Assembly (NCBI GenBank): GCA_947451115.1
Contig: CANFXV010000011.1
Span: 1-63,312 of the forward strand
Direction: 5' to 3'
DNA length: 63,312 nt
Source of the DNA: Bacteroidota bacterium
GTDB taxonomy: Bacteria > Bacteroidota > Bacteroidia > Chitinophagales > Chitinophagaceae
Shown in pieces: positions 53,826 through 61,778 of the stretch. The notes below the pieces were generated by a model that saw only the letters and a program-made list of their open reading frames with translations, was not told the origin of the DNA and ran no database searches. Position 1 is the stretch's first letter. Each line of letters starts with the position of its first letter. A program made the position numbers and the translations under genes.

Positions 53826-55208
53826 TTACTTAATTGTTTCAATTATTGAAATAATCTCTTGGGCTAATTTGTCCGCGCTTGCCTGAGTGGTAGATTCGGT
53901 ATAAACACGAATGATGGGCTCAGTATTGCTTGATCTTAAATGTACCCATTCATTTTCAAAATCTATTTTCAAACCATCTTCCTTGTTGATGGAAAAATTT
54001 TTGAACCGCTCTTCAAGTGCTGTAAATATTTTGGCTAAAGAAGTGCCTGCCTCTAGATCTATTTTCATCTTGCTCATAAAATAGGCAGGATAGCTGGCTC
54101 TTAAGGCAGATGCGCTTAATTTGGTTTTAGCCAAATGGGTTAAAAATAAGGCAATGCCAATAAGGGCATCTCTTCCATAATGCAAATCGGGTACAATGAT
54201 GCCACCATTGCCTTCTCCTCCAATCACCGCTTTTTCTTGTTTCATTTTATTCACCACATTCACTTCCCCCACGGCACTGGCAAAATAATTACAGCCATGT
54301 TTATTGGTAACATCTCTCAAGGCTCTAGTAGATGATAAATTACTCACCGTACTGCCTTTTTTATTTTGTAAAATATAATCAGCCACTGCTACTAAAGTAT
54401 ATTCTTCTCCAAATAAATTTCCATCTTCACTCACAAAGCACAAGCGGTCTACATCTGGATCTACGGCAATGCCTAAATTTGCTTTATTTTTTAATACAGT
54501 ACTACACAATTCAGTTAAATGTTCTTTGAGCGGTTCTGGATTGTGAGCGAACTCGCCATTCATAGTATCATTAAGCACAGTAATTTTGTCCACCCCAATG
54601 GCCTTTAATAAAGCAGGAACGGCAAAGGCACCTGAACTATTTATCGCATCAACCACTACAGAAAAATCTGCTTGCTTTATCGCAGCAATATCAATCAAAG
54701 AATTTTCTAAAATAGCAGCAATGTGTTTTTCTAAACTATTGCTATTGGGAATGATTTTACCTATTTGATCTATTGTGGCGTAATTAAAATCCTCATTGGC
54801 GGCCAGTGTTAAAATAGTTTTACCTTCTTCGCCACTCACAAACTCTCCTTTTTCGTTCAATAATTTTAAAGCGTTCCATTGTTTAGGATTATGGCTGGCA
54901 GTTAATATAATACCCCCATCTGCTTTTTCAAAAACTACGGCCATTTCTACTGTAGGGGTAGTGCTTAAGCCCAAATGAATCACGTCTATTCCAAGGGCCA
55001 ATAAACTTTGTTCCACCAAGGCTTCTACCATTTCACCACTGATTCTGCCATCACGGCCTACCACTACTTTTTTCTTGCCGGGGGACTTATTTATTAGCCA
55101 ACTACCATAGGCAGAGGCAAATTTTACCACATCAATGGGGGTGAGGTTTTCATTGGGTTTACCTCCAATGGTGCCTCTAAATCCTGAAATACTCTTAATA
55201 AGTGACAT
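53826..55208 (-). CDS. glmM: Phosphoglucosamine mutase
   Basis: A 460-residue alpha-D-phosphohexomutase converting glucosamine-6-phosphate to glucosamine-1-phosphate toward UDP-GlcNAc. Motifs: SISGFRGTIGGKP at the start, the phosphoserine loop ILTASHNPKQWNALKLL, metal loop DPDVDRLCF, sugar loop GGEGNGGI and phosphate loop RSSNTEPIIRVYTE. The SNTEP and GEGNGG variants are those of Bacteroidota GlmM, although phosphomannomutase activity is possible. It uses the product of glmS, present at 13-15 kb. Confidence 0.9.
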   Translation of the reverse strand: MSLIKSISGFRGTIGGKPNENLTPIDVVKFASAYGSWLINKSPGKKKVVVGRDGRISGEMVEALVEQSLLALGIDVIHLGLSTTPTVEMAVVFEKADGGIILTASHNPKQWNALKLLNEKGEFVSGEEGKTILTLAANEDFNYATIDQIGKIIPNSNSLEKHIAAILENSLIDIAAIKQADFSVVVDAINSSGAFAVPALLKAIGVDKITVLNDTMNGEFAHNPEPLKEHLTELCSTVLKNKANLGIAVDPDVDRLCFVSEDGNLFGEEYTLVAVADYILQNKKGSTVSNLSSTRALRDVTNKHGCNYFASAVGEVNVVNKMKQEKAVIGGEGNGGIIVPDLHYGRDALIGIALFLTHLAKTKLSASALRASYPAYFMSKMKIDLEAGTSLAKIFTALEERFKNFSINKEDGLKIDFENEWVHLRSSNTEPIIRVYTESTTQASADKLAQEIISIIETIK

Positions 55209-55238
55209 AAGGGCGCTTTTACTTTATAATTGGTTCGG

Positions 55239-55246
55239 CAAATTTA
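55239..55246 (-). promoter_or_regulatory. -7 promoter box for glmM
   Basis: Minus-strand TAAATTTG lies 30 nt before the glmM ATG at 55208. Confidence 0.45.
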
Positions 55247-55281
55247 CTTTAAATTTTTGCACTTCCTTGTATCTTTATGCC

Positions 55282-55869
55282 ATGATACTAGACATTTGGG
55301 CGACCATCAATAGGCAGGATCAAGCTTTGTTTGAGCTAATCAATACAAAATGGACCAATCCATTCTTTGATCGTATTATGCCCTGGATGCGCACCTCCGA
55401 ACATTGGATTCCCTTCTATGTCTTCTTACTGGGGTTTTTGATTTACAAATGGGGATGGAAGGCTTGGAAATGGATAGTGACGGTAGCCATCACAATCGCT
55501 TTGTCAGACCAGGTAAGTAGTTTTATTTTTAAACCATTGATTCATCGACTAAGGCCCTGTGCCGATCCGGCCATGGTTGCTCATGTAAAATTATTGCTTG
55601 GGGCTTGTCCAACTAGCTTCAGTTTTACTTCCTCGCATGCAGCCAATCATTTTAGTTTGGCCATGTTTGTATTTATGACCTTGCCAGCTTTGTTCAAAAA
55701 ATACACTTACCTATTTTTACTTTGGGCCGGTCTGATCTCTTATGCACAAATTTATGTGGGGGTGCATTATCCTTTGGATATATTATCGGGTAGCCTCATA
55801 GGGCTTACAATGGGCTATGTATTTGCAAAAATTTATTTAAAATGGACAAGCAGTAGCCCTAAATTATAA
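55282..55869 (+). CDS. PAP2 family membrane phosphatase
   Basis: A 195-residue integral membrane protein with about five helices and the three PAP2 motifs: KPLIHRLRP (C1), FTSSHAANHFSLAM (C2) and YVGVHYPLDILSG (C3) with the catalytic histidines. Likely a lipid or undecaprenyl-diphosphate phosphatase at the outer face of the inner membrane. An in-frame ATG at 55135 lies within glmM on the other strand and would add 49 unrelated residues. The sequence TATCTTTA ends 4 nt before the ATG at 55282, a near-match to the -7 box, so this gene too may be leaderless. Confidence 0.9.
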   Translation: MILDIWATINRQDQALFELINTKWTNPFFDRIMPWMRTSEHWIPFYVFLLGFLIYKWGWKAWKWIVTVAITIALSDQVSSFIFKPLIHRLRPCADPAMVAHVKLLLGACPTSFSFTSSHAANHFSLAMFVFMTLPALFKKYTYLFLLWAGLISYAQIYVGVHYPLDILSGSLIGLTMGYVFAKIYLKWTSSSPKL

Positions 55870-55871
55870 AT

Positions 55872-56918
55872 TTATTGATTGGCGGAGGCTTTGTAATTTT
55901 TCCATTTTTCAATCACTGCTTGCATATCGGATGGCAAGGGGCTATCAAAAACAATTTTCTTTTCGGTGGTGGGATGAATAAAGCCAAGTGTTTGTGCATG
56001 CAGCGCGCATCTAGGACAGGCTTCGAAACAATTGTCAACGAATTGTTTGTACTTGGTATAAATTGTGCCTTTTAATATTTTATCGCCTCCGTATTCAAAA
56101 TCGTTGAAAAGGGTATGGCCAATATGTTTCATGTGCACCCTAATTTGATGCGTTCTACCTGTTTCCAATATACATGAAACCAAGGTAACATAATTGTAAC
56201 GTTCAATTACTTTGTAATGGGTAATGGCATGCTTTCCAATTTCTTCATCAGGGTAAGCATCAAACATTTTTCTATTGGATTTGTGACGAGCAATATTGGC
56301 TATTACAGTTCCTTCTTCTTGCTCCATATCGCCCCAAACTAAGGCCACATATTTTCTTTCTACGGTATGATTAAAAAATTGTTTGGCTAAATGACTAGCT
56401 GCTTCAGGAGTTTTAGCAAGTACAATTAAACCAGTGGTATTTTTATCAATACGGTGTACTAATCCAAAACGAGGCAGCAGTTCTTCATTTAAATCTGGAT
56501 TTAGCGCTAAAAGATGATGAGCGACTCCATTCAATAAAGTACCTGTATAATTCCCAATACCTGGATGTACGACCATATTGGAAGGCTTATTGATCACCAT
56601 GACTGCTTCATCTTCATATACAATATCCAAATCCATGGCTTCTGGCTTAAGCTCGGTATATTCAGGATTGATGATGCTTAAATAAACTACTTCATCACCT
56701 GGCCTTGTTCTGTAATTGCTCTTCACTACTTTTCCATTCACAGTTAAAAAACCAGCATCAATGCCATTTTGTAATTTGTTCCTAGTGATGCCTTCAATGC
56801 GGGCTTGCACCCATTTATCGATACGGGTTGGTTCCTGCCCTTTGTCTACTATAAAGGTAGAACGTTCATAAAGGGACTCATTGTTTTCTTCTAGTATTGG
56901 ATCTTGTATTTCAGCCAT
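55872..56918 (-). CDS. RluA-family 23S rRNA pseudouridine synthase (RluD-like)
   Basis: A 348-residue enzyme: an N-terminal S4 RNA-binding domain (about residues 28-90, RIDKWVQARIEGITRNKLQNGIDAGFLTVNGK in pieces) and the RluA catalytic domain with Asp in LVHRIDKNTTGLIVLAKT. ETGRTHQIRVHMKHIGH follows. The architecture fits RluD, which modifies helix 69 of 23S rRNA. The -7 box ends 4 nt before the ATG, so it is probably leaderless. Divergent from lipB across a 44-bp gap; converges with the PAP2 gene, 2 bp apart. Confidence 0.93.
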   Translation of the reverse strand: MAEIQDPILEENNESLYERSTFIVDKGQEPTRIDKWVQARIEGITRNKLQNGIDAGFLTVNGKVVKSNYRTRPGDEVVYLSIINPEYTELKPEAMDLDIVYEDEAVMVINKPSNMVVHPGIGNYTGTLLNGVAHHLLALNPDLNEELLPRFGLVHRIDKNTTGLIVLAKTPEAASHLAKQFFNHTVERKYVALVWGDMEQEEGTVIANIARHKSNRKMFDAYPDEEIGKHAITHYKVIERYNYVTLVSCILETGRTHQIRVHMKHIGHTLFNDFEYGGDKILKGTIYTKYKQFVDNCFEACPRCALHAQTLGFIHPTTEKKIVFDSPLPSDMQAVIEKWKNYKASANQ

Positions 56919-56922
56919 GGTG

Positions 56923-56930
56923 CAAAAGTA
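56923..56930 (-). promoter_or_regulatory. -7 box 4 nt upstream of the rluD-like start (leaderless)
   Basis: Minus-strand TACTTTTG, then CACC, then ATG at 56918. It sits 20 bp from the divergent lipB -7 box, so the two promoters overlap. Confidence 0.55.
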
Positions 56931-56950
56931 AGATATTGCTGCTTAGTTTG

Positions 56951-56958
56951 TAACTTTG
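56951..56958 (+). promoter_or_regulatory. -7 box 4 nt upstream of lipB (leaderless)
   Basis: TAACTTTG, then CTTC, then ATG at 56963. Predicted leaderless transcript; overlaps the divergent rluD-like promoter. Confidence 0.55.
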
Positions 56959-56962
56959 CTTC

Positions 56963-57676
56963 ATGCGTCAAAAAGTGGTATTTGAGGATTTAGGCATTCG
57001 TTCCTATCAGCCCACCTGGGAATACCAGGAGGCCTTGCTCTTGAAAAATACACAAATCAAATGGGCGGCTAGGCAGAAGGAGGAAGCCATGGCTGAAACT
57101 ACTACAGAAAATAGATTCTTAATGGTAGAACATCCCGCTGTGTTTACCTTGGGAAAAAGTGGCAAAAGGGAGCATGTATTGGTATCAGAAGCGCATTTAG
57201 AAAAATTAGGCATTGAGTTTTTCCATATCAATAGAGGAGGAGATGTGACTTACCATGGTTTACAACAAGTGGTGGGCTATCCAATTTTAGATTTAGACAA
57301 ATTCAAAACCGATTTAGGTTGGTATTTAAGAAGTTTGGAGCAAGTCATTATCAATGTAATGGAAGAATATGGTTTGAAAGGAGAAAGAAGTGCAGGTGAA
57401 ACAGGCGTTTGGTTGCAACCCGATGATCCTTTTATGGCCAGAAAAATTTGTGCCATGGGGATTAAATGCAGTAGGTGGATTACCATGCATGGGTTTGCTT
57501 TAAATGTCAATACCGATTTAGCTCATTTTGAATTAATTGTGCCTTGCGGTATACAAGGCAAAACAGTTACCTCTTTAGAAAAAGAATTAGGGCATAAAGT
57601 GGACTACGAAGAAGTCAAAGAAAAAATCAAGAAACATTTTGCCCTTGTGTTTGATTGCGATTTAATCAAAGCTTAA
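56963..57676 (+). CDS. lipB: Octanoyl-ACP:protein N-octanoyltransferase
   Basis: A 237-residue LipB that transfers octanoate from acyl carrier protein to lipoate-dependent enzymes. Visible are NRFLMVEHPAVFTLGKSG, RGGDVTYHGLQQVVGYPILDL, the catalytic Lys in MGIKCSRWITMHGFALN and the catalytic Cys in VPCGIQGKTVTSLEKEL. Slightly longer at the N-terminus than E. coli LipB. Divergent from the rluD-like gene and convergent with the deaminase-like gene. Confidence 0.96.
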   Translation: MRQKVVFEDLGIRSYQPTWEYQEALLLKNTQIKWAARQKEEAMAETTTENRFLMVEHPAVFTLGKSGKREHVLVSEAHLEKLGIEFFHINRGGDVTYHGLQQVVGYPILDLDKFKTDLGWYLRSLEQVIINVMEEYGLKGERSAGETGVWLQPDDPFMARKICAMGIKCSRWITMHGFALNVNTDLAHFELIVPCGIQGKTVTSLEKELGHKVDYEEVKEKIKKHFALVFDCDLIKA

Positions 57677-57700
57677 TAGGCTCCTTAGCCTATGTTGGTT

Positions 57701-58588
57701 TTAAAAAAGCAAAGTATCCTTAGGTAAGGATCTATTCCCTTGCAAACCCCCGCTGTGTATCATTAATATCCTACTATAGGATTCGAAATAGTTTTCTTTT
57801 ATTAAAGTATTAACGGCAAAAAGAAGTTTGCCTGTATATACTATATCCGTAGGAATTTTTTCAATTGTCCAAAGCTCATTCATGAATTCAATTAAACGAG
57901 GATTAATTTTTGCATAACCTCCTTGATGAAATTGATGTAGTAGTTTCCAATCTATTGGCTGATGCGTCACCAATGCATTTATTTCCGCTTCTAAACTTAT
58001 TTCATTTTTTAATACAGGGATGCCAATAATTTTTTGATGGGGCTCTGCTGCATTGATGATACCTGCTAACATGGTACCTGTGCCAACTGCGGCAATGATG
58101 TAATCAAAGGCGGAGGTCGCTGAACTACTCAGTATAGTTGCCGCACCTTTAGCACCTAAGGTTCCATAACCACCTTCGTCAATAAAATAAATAGAAGCAG
58201 AAGCCTCGGTTATATTGTTTTGAATCAATTCATTTTTGATAGCTTGAAAATGGGTTCTACCAATAAATTCCAATTGCATGCCATAGCCAATGGCTTCTTC
58301 TAAACTTGGGGTAATGGGCTCGCTTGGATTGGCGCTTACATAACCAATGCTTTTAAGCTTATTTAGTTTTGCCGCATAAGCCAGGGCCACTAAATGATTG
58401 GAATAGGGGCCGCCAAAGCTTGCAATGGTGGTTAATTTTCTATCTAAGGCCTCTTGTATATAAAATCTTAGTTTATACCATTTATTGCCACTTACAATGG
58501 GATTTAGTTGATCTAATCTTAACAGACTCACTTGGTATTTTGCACTACTATAGCTAGGCAAGAATTGAATGATAGGGTTTGCAGTCAA
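57701..58588 (-). CDS. PLP-dependent ACC deaminase / D-cysteine desulfhydrase-like protein
   Basis: A 295-residue fold-type II PLP enzyme. The PLP lysine lies in LNPIVSGNKWYKLRFYI near residue 37, then SFGGPYSNHLVALAYAAK, DEGGYGTLGAKGA, AVGTGTMLAGIINA and the C-terminal MIHSGGLQGNR. Most annotated members of this group act on D-cysteine or 1-aminocyclopropane-1-carboxylate; the exact substrate cannot be read. Stands alone. Confidence 0.88.
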   Translation of the reverse strand: MTANPIIQFLPSYSSAKYQVSLLRLDQLNPIVSGNKWYKLRFYIQEALDRKLTTIASFGGPYSNHLVALAYAAKLNKLKSIGYVSANPSEPITPSLEEAIGYGMQLEFIGRTHFQAIKNELIQNNITEASASIYFIDEGGYGTLGAKGAATILSSSATSAFDYIIAAVGTGTMLAGIINAAEPHQKIIGIPVLKNEISLEAEINALVTHQPIDWKLLHQFHQGGYAKINPRLIEFMNELWTIEKIPTDIVYTGKLLFAVNTLIKENYFESYSRILMIHSGGLQGNRSLPKDTLLF

Positions 58589-58689
58589 TGTTTTTCTATT
58601 TAATCAAAATGGGCTAATTTTACACGATGTATTTTTAATCAAGCAGGGTAAAAATACCAATTTAATACAATCAAAAGCTTTGAAATAAT

Positions 58690-59592
58690 ATGGCACCTAC
58701 TTTAGTGATTTTAGCAGCAGGAATGGCAAGTAGATATGGAAGTATGAAACAAACTGAAGGCTTTGGTCCTTCAGGAGAGACCATTATGGAGTATTCTATT
58801 TATGATGCCCTACGTGCAGGATTTGGGAAAGTGGTATTTATAATTAGGGAAGATTTTGCAGAAGCTTTCAAAAAAATTATTGAACCTAAGTTAGCAGGAA
58901 AAATCAAAACAGCCTATGTCTATCAATCTTTAGATAAATATACCGAAGGATATGATCTACCTGCAGACCGCGTAAAGCCATGGGGGACAGCGCATGCCTT
59001 ATTGTGTTGTAAGGAGGAAGTTAAAGAAGTTTTCGCTGTGATTAATGCAGATGATTATTATGGCAATGAAGCATTTGTAGAAGCGTATAATTTTTTAACC
59101 AAGGACTGCAATACATCTACCAATTGTATTCTTGGCTACGAATTGGCCAATACTTTAAGTGAAAACGGAACAGTAAGTAGGGGTGTTTGTTCTATTGATG
59201 AGCAAGGCTATTTGACTTCTATCCATGAGCGTACAAAAATTTACCGCAAAGAAAATGGTCAAATTGTTTTTGAAGAAAACGAAATAGAAACCCCTTTAGA
59301 AGAAAAAACAAGAGTGAGTATGAATTTTATGTGTTTTTCACCCGAGTTTATCCAATTATGTGGGCAAGAGTTTGACTTGTTTTTAAAAGAGAAAGGGCAG
59401 GAATTAAAATCTGAATTTTATATTCCTTATGTAGCAGGAAGATTTAAGGAATTGGGCTTGGGTCAAGTAAAAGTAATACCTACCCATGCAAAATGGTTTG
59501 GGGTTACGTATAAAGAAGATGCGCCAGGGGTGAAAGCGAGCATTGACGCTTTAGTGGAAAGTAAGTTGTATCCAACCAATCTTTGGAGATAA
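58690..59592 (+). CDS. Nucleotidyltransferase (sugar-phosphate NTP transferase family)
   Basis: A 300-residue enzyme with the GT-A-like NTP-transferase signature LVILAAGMASRYGSMKQTEGFGPSGETIMEYSIYDAL in pieces, RVKPWGTAHALLCC, and the metal-binding VINADDYYGNEAF. It resembles a Bacteroidota family related to glucose-1-phosphate uridylyl- or thymidylyltransferases. Substrate unknown; stands alone with no sugar-nucleotide pathway beside it. The start is preceded by an A-rich stretch without Shine-Dalgarno sequence. Confidence 0.88.
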   Translation: MAPTLVILAAGMASRYGSMKQTEGFGPSGETIMEYSIYDALRAGFGKVVFIIREDFAEAFKKIIEPKLAGKIKTAYVYQSLDKYTEGYDLPADRVKPWGTAHALLCCKEEVKEVFAVINADDYYGNEAFVEAYNFLTKDCNTSTNCILGYELANTLSENGTVSRGVCSIDEQGYLTSIHERTKIYRKENGQIVFEENEIETPLEEKTRVSMNFMCFSPEFIQLCGQEFDLFLKEKGQELKSEFYIPYVAGRFKELGLGQVKVIPTHAKWFGVTYKEDAPGVKASIDALVESKLYPTNLWR

Positions 59593-59604
59593 GCGACTGG
59601 ATCA

Positions 59605-60714
59605 CTAGTTGTAAGAACGAACGCTATATATATAATTTTTCAAGTTGCTGATTTGATCTTTTCTATTGGCGGCATGATGTTGTTCACCTTTAGAAATTTT
59701 CAATTTGATCTCTCCTTTATCATCATTCTCTTTGGCATTTTCAATTAGGTCAATGATCTTATTGGATTTAATCGCAAAGGCAACTCCTTCTGCTAGCTTT
59801 TGTCTAGTACTAATTATACCAATCAATTCGCCTTTGTCATTAAATATAGGGGCTCCTGAATAACCAGGGTTGGCACTTATTTGTATTTGAAAAGAACTAC
59901 TATCGCCTTCATAACCTGTTTGTGCACTTAAATAACCTTTTCCATAAACGATGTCATTGTCATTTCTTGGATAGCCCAGCGTGAAAATTTCTTCACCTAA
60001 ATCACTCATTTTTTTGCGAATACTAAAAGGGATGGAGCTTGGTTCTATAAAATCCTTGTCTTCGATTTTTAATAAAGCAAGGTCAAGTGCTTTGTCTGCA
60101 TAAATAATCGTTGCTTGCAATTCTTGACCGACATGGTTAATGACAATGGCCCCATTGCCTTTAAGCACATGTGCATTGGTTATGATGTATCCCTTGGTGT
60201 TCACTAAAAATCCTGAACCACCACTAATTAGTTTTGCATTTTCAGGCACTTTGGACTTCACTTCATTTAATAAATGTCCTTGAACTTGTTGGTTTTTCTT
60301 AATGACTTCAATGGCCTTGCTTAATTGAAGCAATTGATTGCCATTTAAACTTGGTGAAAAATACATCATCAATGCAGAAGTAGTTAAAGCGATAAAGCCA
60401 CCTACTGATGCAGCAATGGCGGCCACTTTTTTGTATTTGTTCCAAAGTTGAATGACCCTTGTTTTGGTGCTGGTATTTTCATCTGCCCATTCTCCTGCAG
60501 CCAATAATCTTTCAAAAGTTTTTTCGGTGAGGTAGGTAAAGTTGCGTCTGTCGGCATAGATATCCATATGTTGTAAAAACATACTGTGCTCTACTACCAT
60601 TTGATCTATCTCGGGGGTGTTTTTCCTAAGTGTTTCAAACAATTCAACCTCTTGAGCAGACATGGCGCCTGTCAAATATTTTTCGATCGTTTCTACTAAT
60701 TTTCTGTCTTCCAT
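59605..60714 (-). CDS. Membrane-bound trypsin-like (S1C) protease with anti-sigma-like cytoplasmic domain
   Basis: A 369-residue protein. Residues 1-95 are soluble and resemble the N-terminus of Bacteroidota anti-sigma factors (LVETIEKYLTGAMSAQEVELFE). Residues 97-119 form one membrane helix; 120-165 are a helical linker; and 165-325 are a trypsin-like domain with His182 (TNAHVL), Asp211 (KALDLALLKI) and Ser286 (NPGYSGAP). No PDZ domain follows. It begins 23 bp after the ECF sigma gene and shares its operon, so it is a candidate anti-sigma factor fused to its own periplasmic protease. An ATG at 60792 lies inside the sigma gene and is rejected. Confidence 0.85.
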   Translation of the reverse strand: MEDRKLVETIEKYLTGAMSAQEVELFETLRKNTPEIDQMVVEHSMFLQHMDIYADRRNFTYLTEKTFERLLAAGEWADENTSTKTRVIQLWNKYKKVAAIAASVGGFIALTTSALMMYFSPSLNGNQLLQLSKAIEVIKKNQQVQGHLLNEVKSKVPENAKLISGGSGFLVNTKGYIITNAHVLKGNGAIVINHVGQELQATIIYADKALDLALLKIEDKDFIEPSSIPFSIRKKMSDLGEEIFTLGYPRNDNDIVYGKGYLSAQTGYEGDSSSFQIQISANPGYSGAPIFNDKGELIGIISTRQKLAEGVAFAIKSNKIIDLIENAKENDDKGEIKLKISKGEQHHAANRKDQISNLKNYIYSVRSYN

Positions 60715-60737
60715 AATAAAATCTTTCTTCGGTTTTC

Positions 60738-61304
60738 TTAATCCCCAATATTGTACTGTGCAAAAAACAATTTTTTCAAGCGCAGTAAACATTTATATTT
60801 TTGATTCTTTGCATTGTCGGCATTGGTGTAACCAAAATCTGCAGCCAATTCCTGCATTCCTTTTTTATTGATATAGTAACCTTCTAATAAGCTTTTACAA
60901 GGTTCACCTAAACTATTTAAGGCTCGATCCATGATCGCAAAAGCGGCATCTTTTTTCTCCAAATCCATCAAATCCTCTTCCACTGATATGCTGTCTTCTT
61001 GAACACTTAAAGGGCTGCTGTATTTCCCCATTTGGTGTAGGCGTTTTAGCCATACATGCTTACAAATAGAAAAAAGGTAGGTTTTGATTTGACAGGTAAG
61101 TACAAATGATTCGGATTGAACCTTTTCGTAAAGTGCAATCATTCCTTCCTGAAAAACATCCCTTGCATCATCAAAAGAGCCATTGTTATTTATAACAAAG
61201 TGCTGTATCATATTAAAATGACTCTTATAAAGGGTTTCCACCACTTTGGAGTCATTATTGGCTAACCCCTTTAATAGGGCTTGTTCATTTAATTCAGCTT
61301 TCAA
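60738..61304 (-). CDS. ECF-type RNA polymerase sigma factor
   Basis: A 188-residue ECF sigma factor. Region 2 (about residues 10-80) shows NNNGSFDDARDVFQEGMIALYEKV and TYLFSICKHVWLKRL; region 4 (about 120-185) holds LNSLGEPCKSLLEGYYINKKGMQELAADFGYTNADNAKNQKYKCLLRLKKLF in pieces, a helix-turn-helix for -35 recognition. Signalling through an anti-sigma factor is expected for the class, and the next gene has an anti-sigma-like N-terminus. It is divergent from a small repeat lipoprotein across 125 bp. A -7 box lies 21 nt upstream of its ATG. Confidence 0.93.
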   Translation of the reverse strand: MKAELNEQALLKGLANNDSKVVETLYKSHFNMIQHFVINNNGSFDDARDVFQEGMIALYEKVQSESFVLTCQIKTYLFSICKHVWLKRLHQMGKYSSPLSVQEDSISVEEDLMDLEKKDAAFAIMDRALNSLGEPCKSLLEGYYINKKGMQELAADFGYTNADNAKNQKYKCLLRLKKLFFAQYNIGD

Positions 61305-61325
61305 GAGATTAATACTTAATTAGGG

Positions 61326-61333
61326 CAAAAGTA
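61326..61333 (-). promoter_or_regulatory. -7 promoter box for the ECF sigma gene
   Basis: Minus-strand TACTTTTG matches TAnnTTTG and lies 21 nt before the sigma ATG at 61304. It is a housekeeping-type box, so basal transcription does not need the ECF factor itself. Confidence 0.45.
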
Positions 61334-61429
61334 ACCCAAAATAGGGTCTTTTTTAATTTTTTAAGGGTTGGGGGGTTACCTTTTTAACCTTTATGTATTA
61401 AGAGTATAATTAATTAAAAACAAATCCAA

Positions 61430-61597
61430 ATGAAAAAAGTAATCGCAATTTTCGCTATCGCGGCATTAGCTGCATGTGGTGGTGCTTCAACTGAAGCTAA
61501 AACTGATACTGCTGTTGCAACTGTTGATACAGCTGCTGCTGCAACTGTTGACACTGCTGCTGCTGCAACAGTTGATACTGCTGCTAAAGCAAAATAA
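61430..61597 (+). CDS. Small lipoprotein with Ala-rich octapeptide repeats
   Basis: A 55-residue protein. The signal peptide MKKVIAIFAIAALAAC ends in the lipobox LAAC, so Cys16 is the lipidated residue. The mature 40 residues are composed mainly of the octapeptide ATVDTAAA, two full copies and a third partial one, ending in KAK. It has no aromatic residue after the signal and is probably disordered or helical, a spacer-like lipoprotein. The repeat is also a 24-bp DNA repeat. Preceded by an A-rich start context and followed by a structured 3' region with a terminator. Too short for normal gene calling. Confidence 0.82.
   Translation: MKKVIAIFAIAALAACGGASTEAKTDTAVATVDTAAAATVDTAAAATVDTAAKAK
61517..61585 (+). 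repeat. 24-bp in-frame tandem repeat in the lipoprotein gene
   Basis: Units start at 61517, 61541 and 61565 (GCAACTGTTGATAC and close variants); the third is 21 bp. Copies differ at synonymous sites, unlike the perfect 24-bp array at 433..537, so this repeat is older or under protein-level selection. Confidence 0.85.
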
Positions 61598-61604
61598 ATA
61601 ATTA

Positions 61605-61674
61605 AGCCGTTGGCCTGTTGATTCATCAACCTTTCTTGCCAGCTAACGGCTACTGAAAGATTTCGAATGGCAAG
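61605..61674 (+). ncRNA. Structured 3' region, possible small RNA or 3' UTR element
   Basis: AGCCGTT (61605..61611) is complementary to AACGGCT (61645..61651), and CTTGCCA (61635..61641) to TGGCAAG (61668..61674). The two pairings interleave, as in an H-type pseudoknot, and a small hairpin GTTGA/TCAAC (61617..61630) sits inside the first. With the terminator at 61684 this makes a compact 110-nt RNA after the lipoprotein stop. I do not recognise it as a known family. Confidence 0.3.
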
Positions 61675-61683
61675 CAATCGTTT

Positions 61684-61714
61684 AACCGCTGCGATTTATC
61701 GTGGCGGTTTTTTT
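61684..61714 (+). terminator. Intrinsic terminator after the repeat lipoprotein gene
   Basis: AACCGCTGCGA (61684..61694), loop TTTA, TCGTGGCGGTT (61699..61709): 11 bp with two G-U pairs, followed by a T-tract to 61714. Confidence 0.9.
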
Positions 61715-61778
61715 GTACAAGCATAAATACCTCAAAAGCGAATATTTGTTAGTTTTTAGAGCTAAAAATGGAAACATT

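Noticed and set aside
55135..55281. Longer N-terminus for the PAP2 protein
   Set aside because: The extra 49 codons lie partly inside glmM on the other strand, do not resemble the family, and precede the likely promoter box.
59622..59640. Short TA-repeat tract after the nucleotidyltransferase gene as a regulatory repeat
   Set aside because: It is only a few units and lies within the 3' end of the convergent protease gene; chance in an AT-rich genome is sufficient.
60715..60792. Longer N-terminus for the membrane protease
   Set aside because: It overlaps the end of the ECF sigma gene, and the anti-sigma-like opening MEDRKLVETIEKYL begins at 60714.
61414..61677. 87-residue minus-strand open frame
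   Set aside because: It is antisense to the repeat lipoprotein gene; its Val/Ala/Ser repeats are the mirror of the 24-bp repeat, and it lacks a start context.
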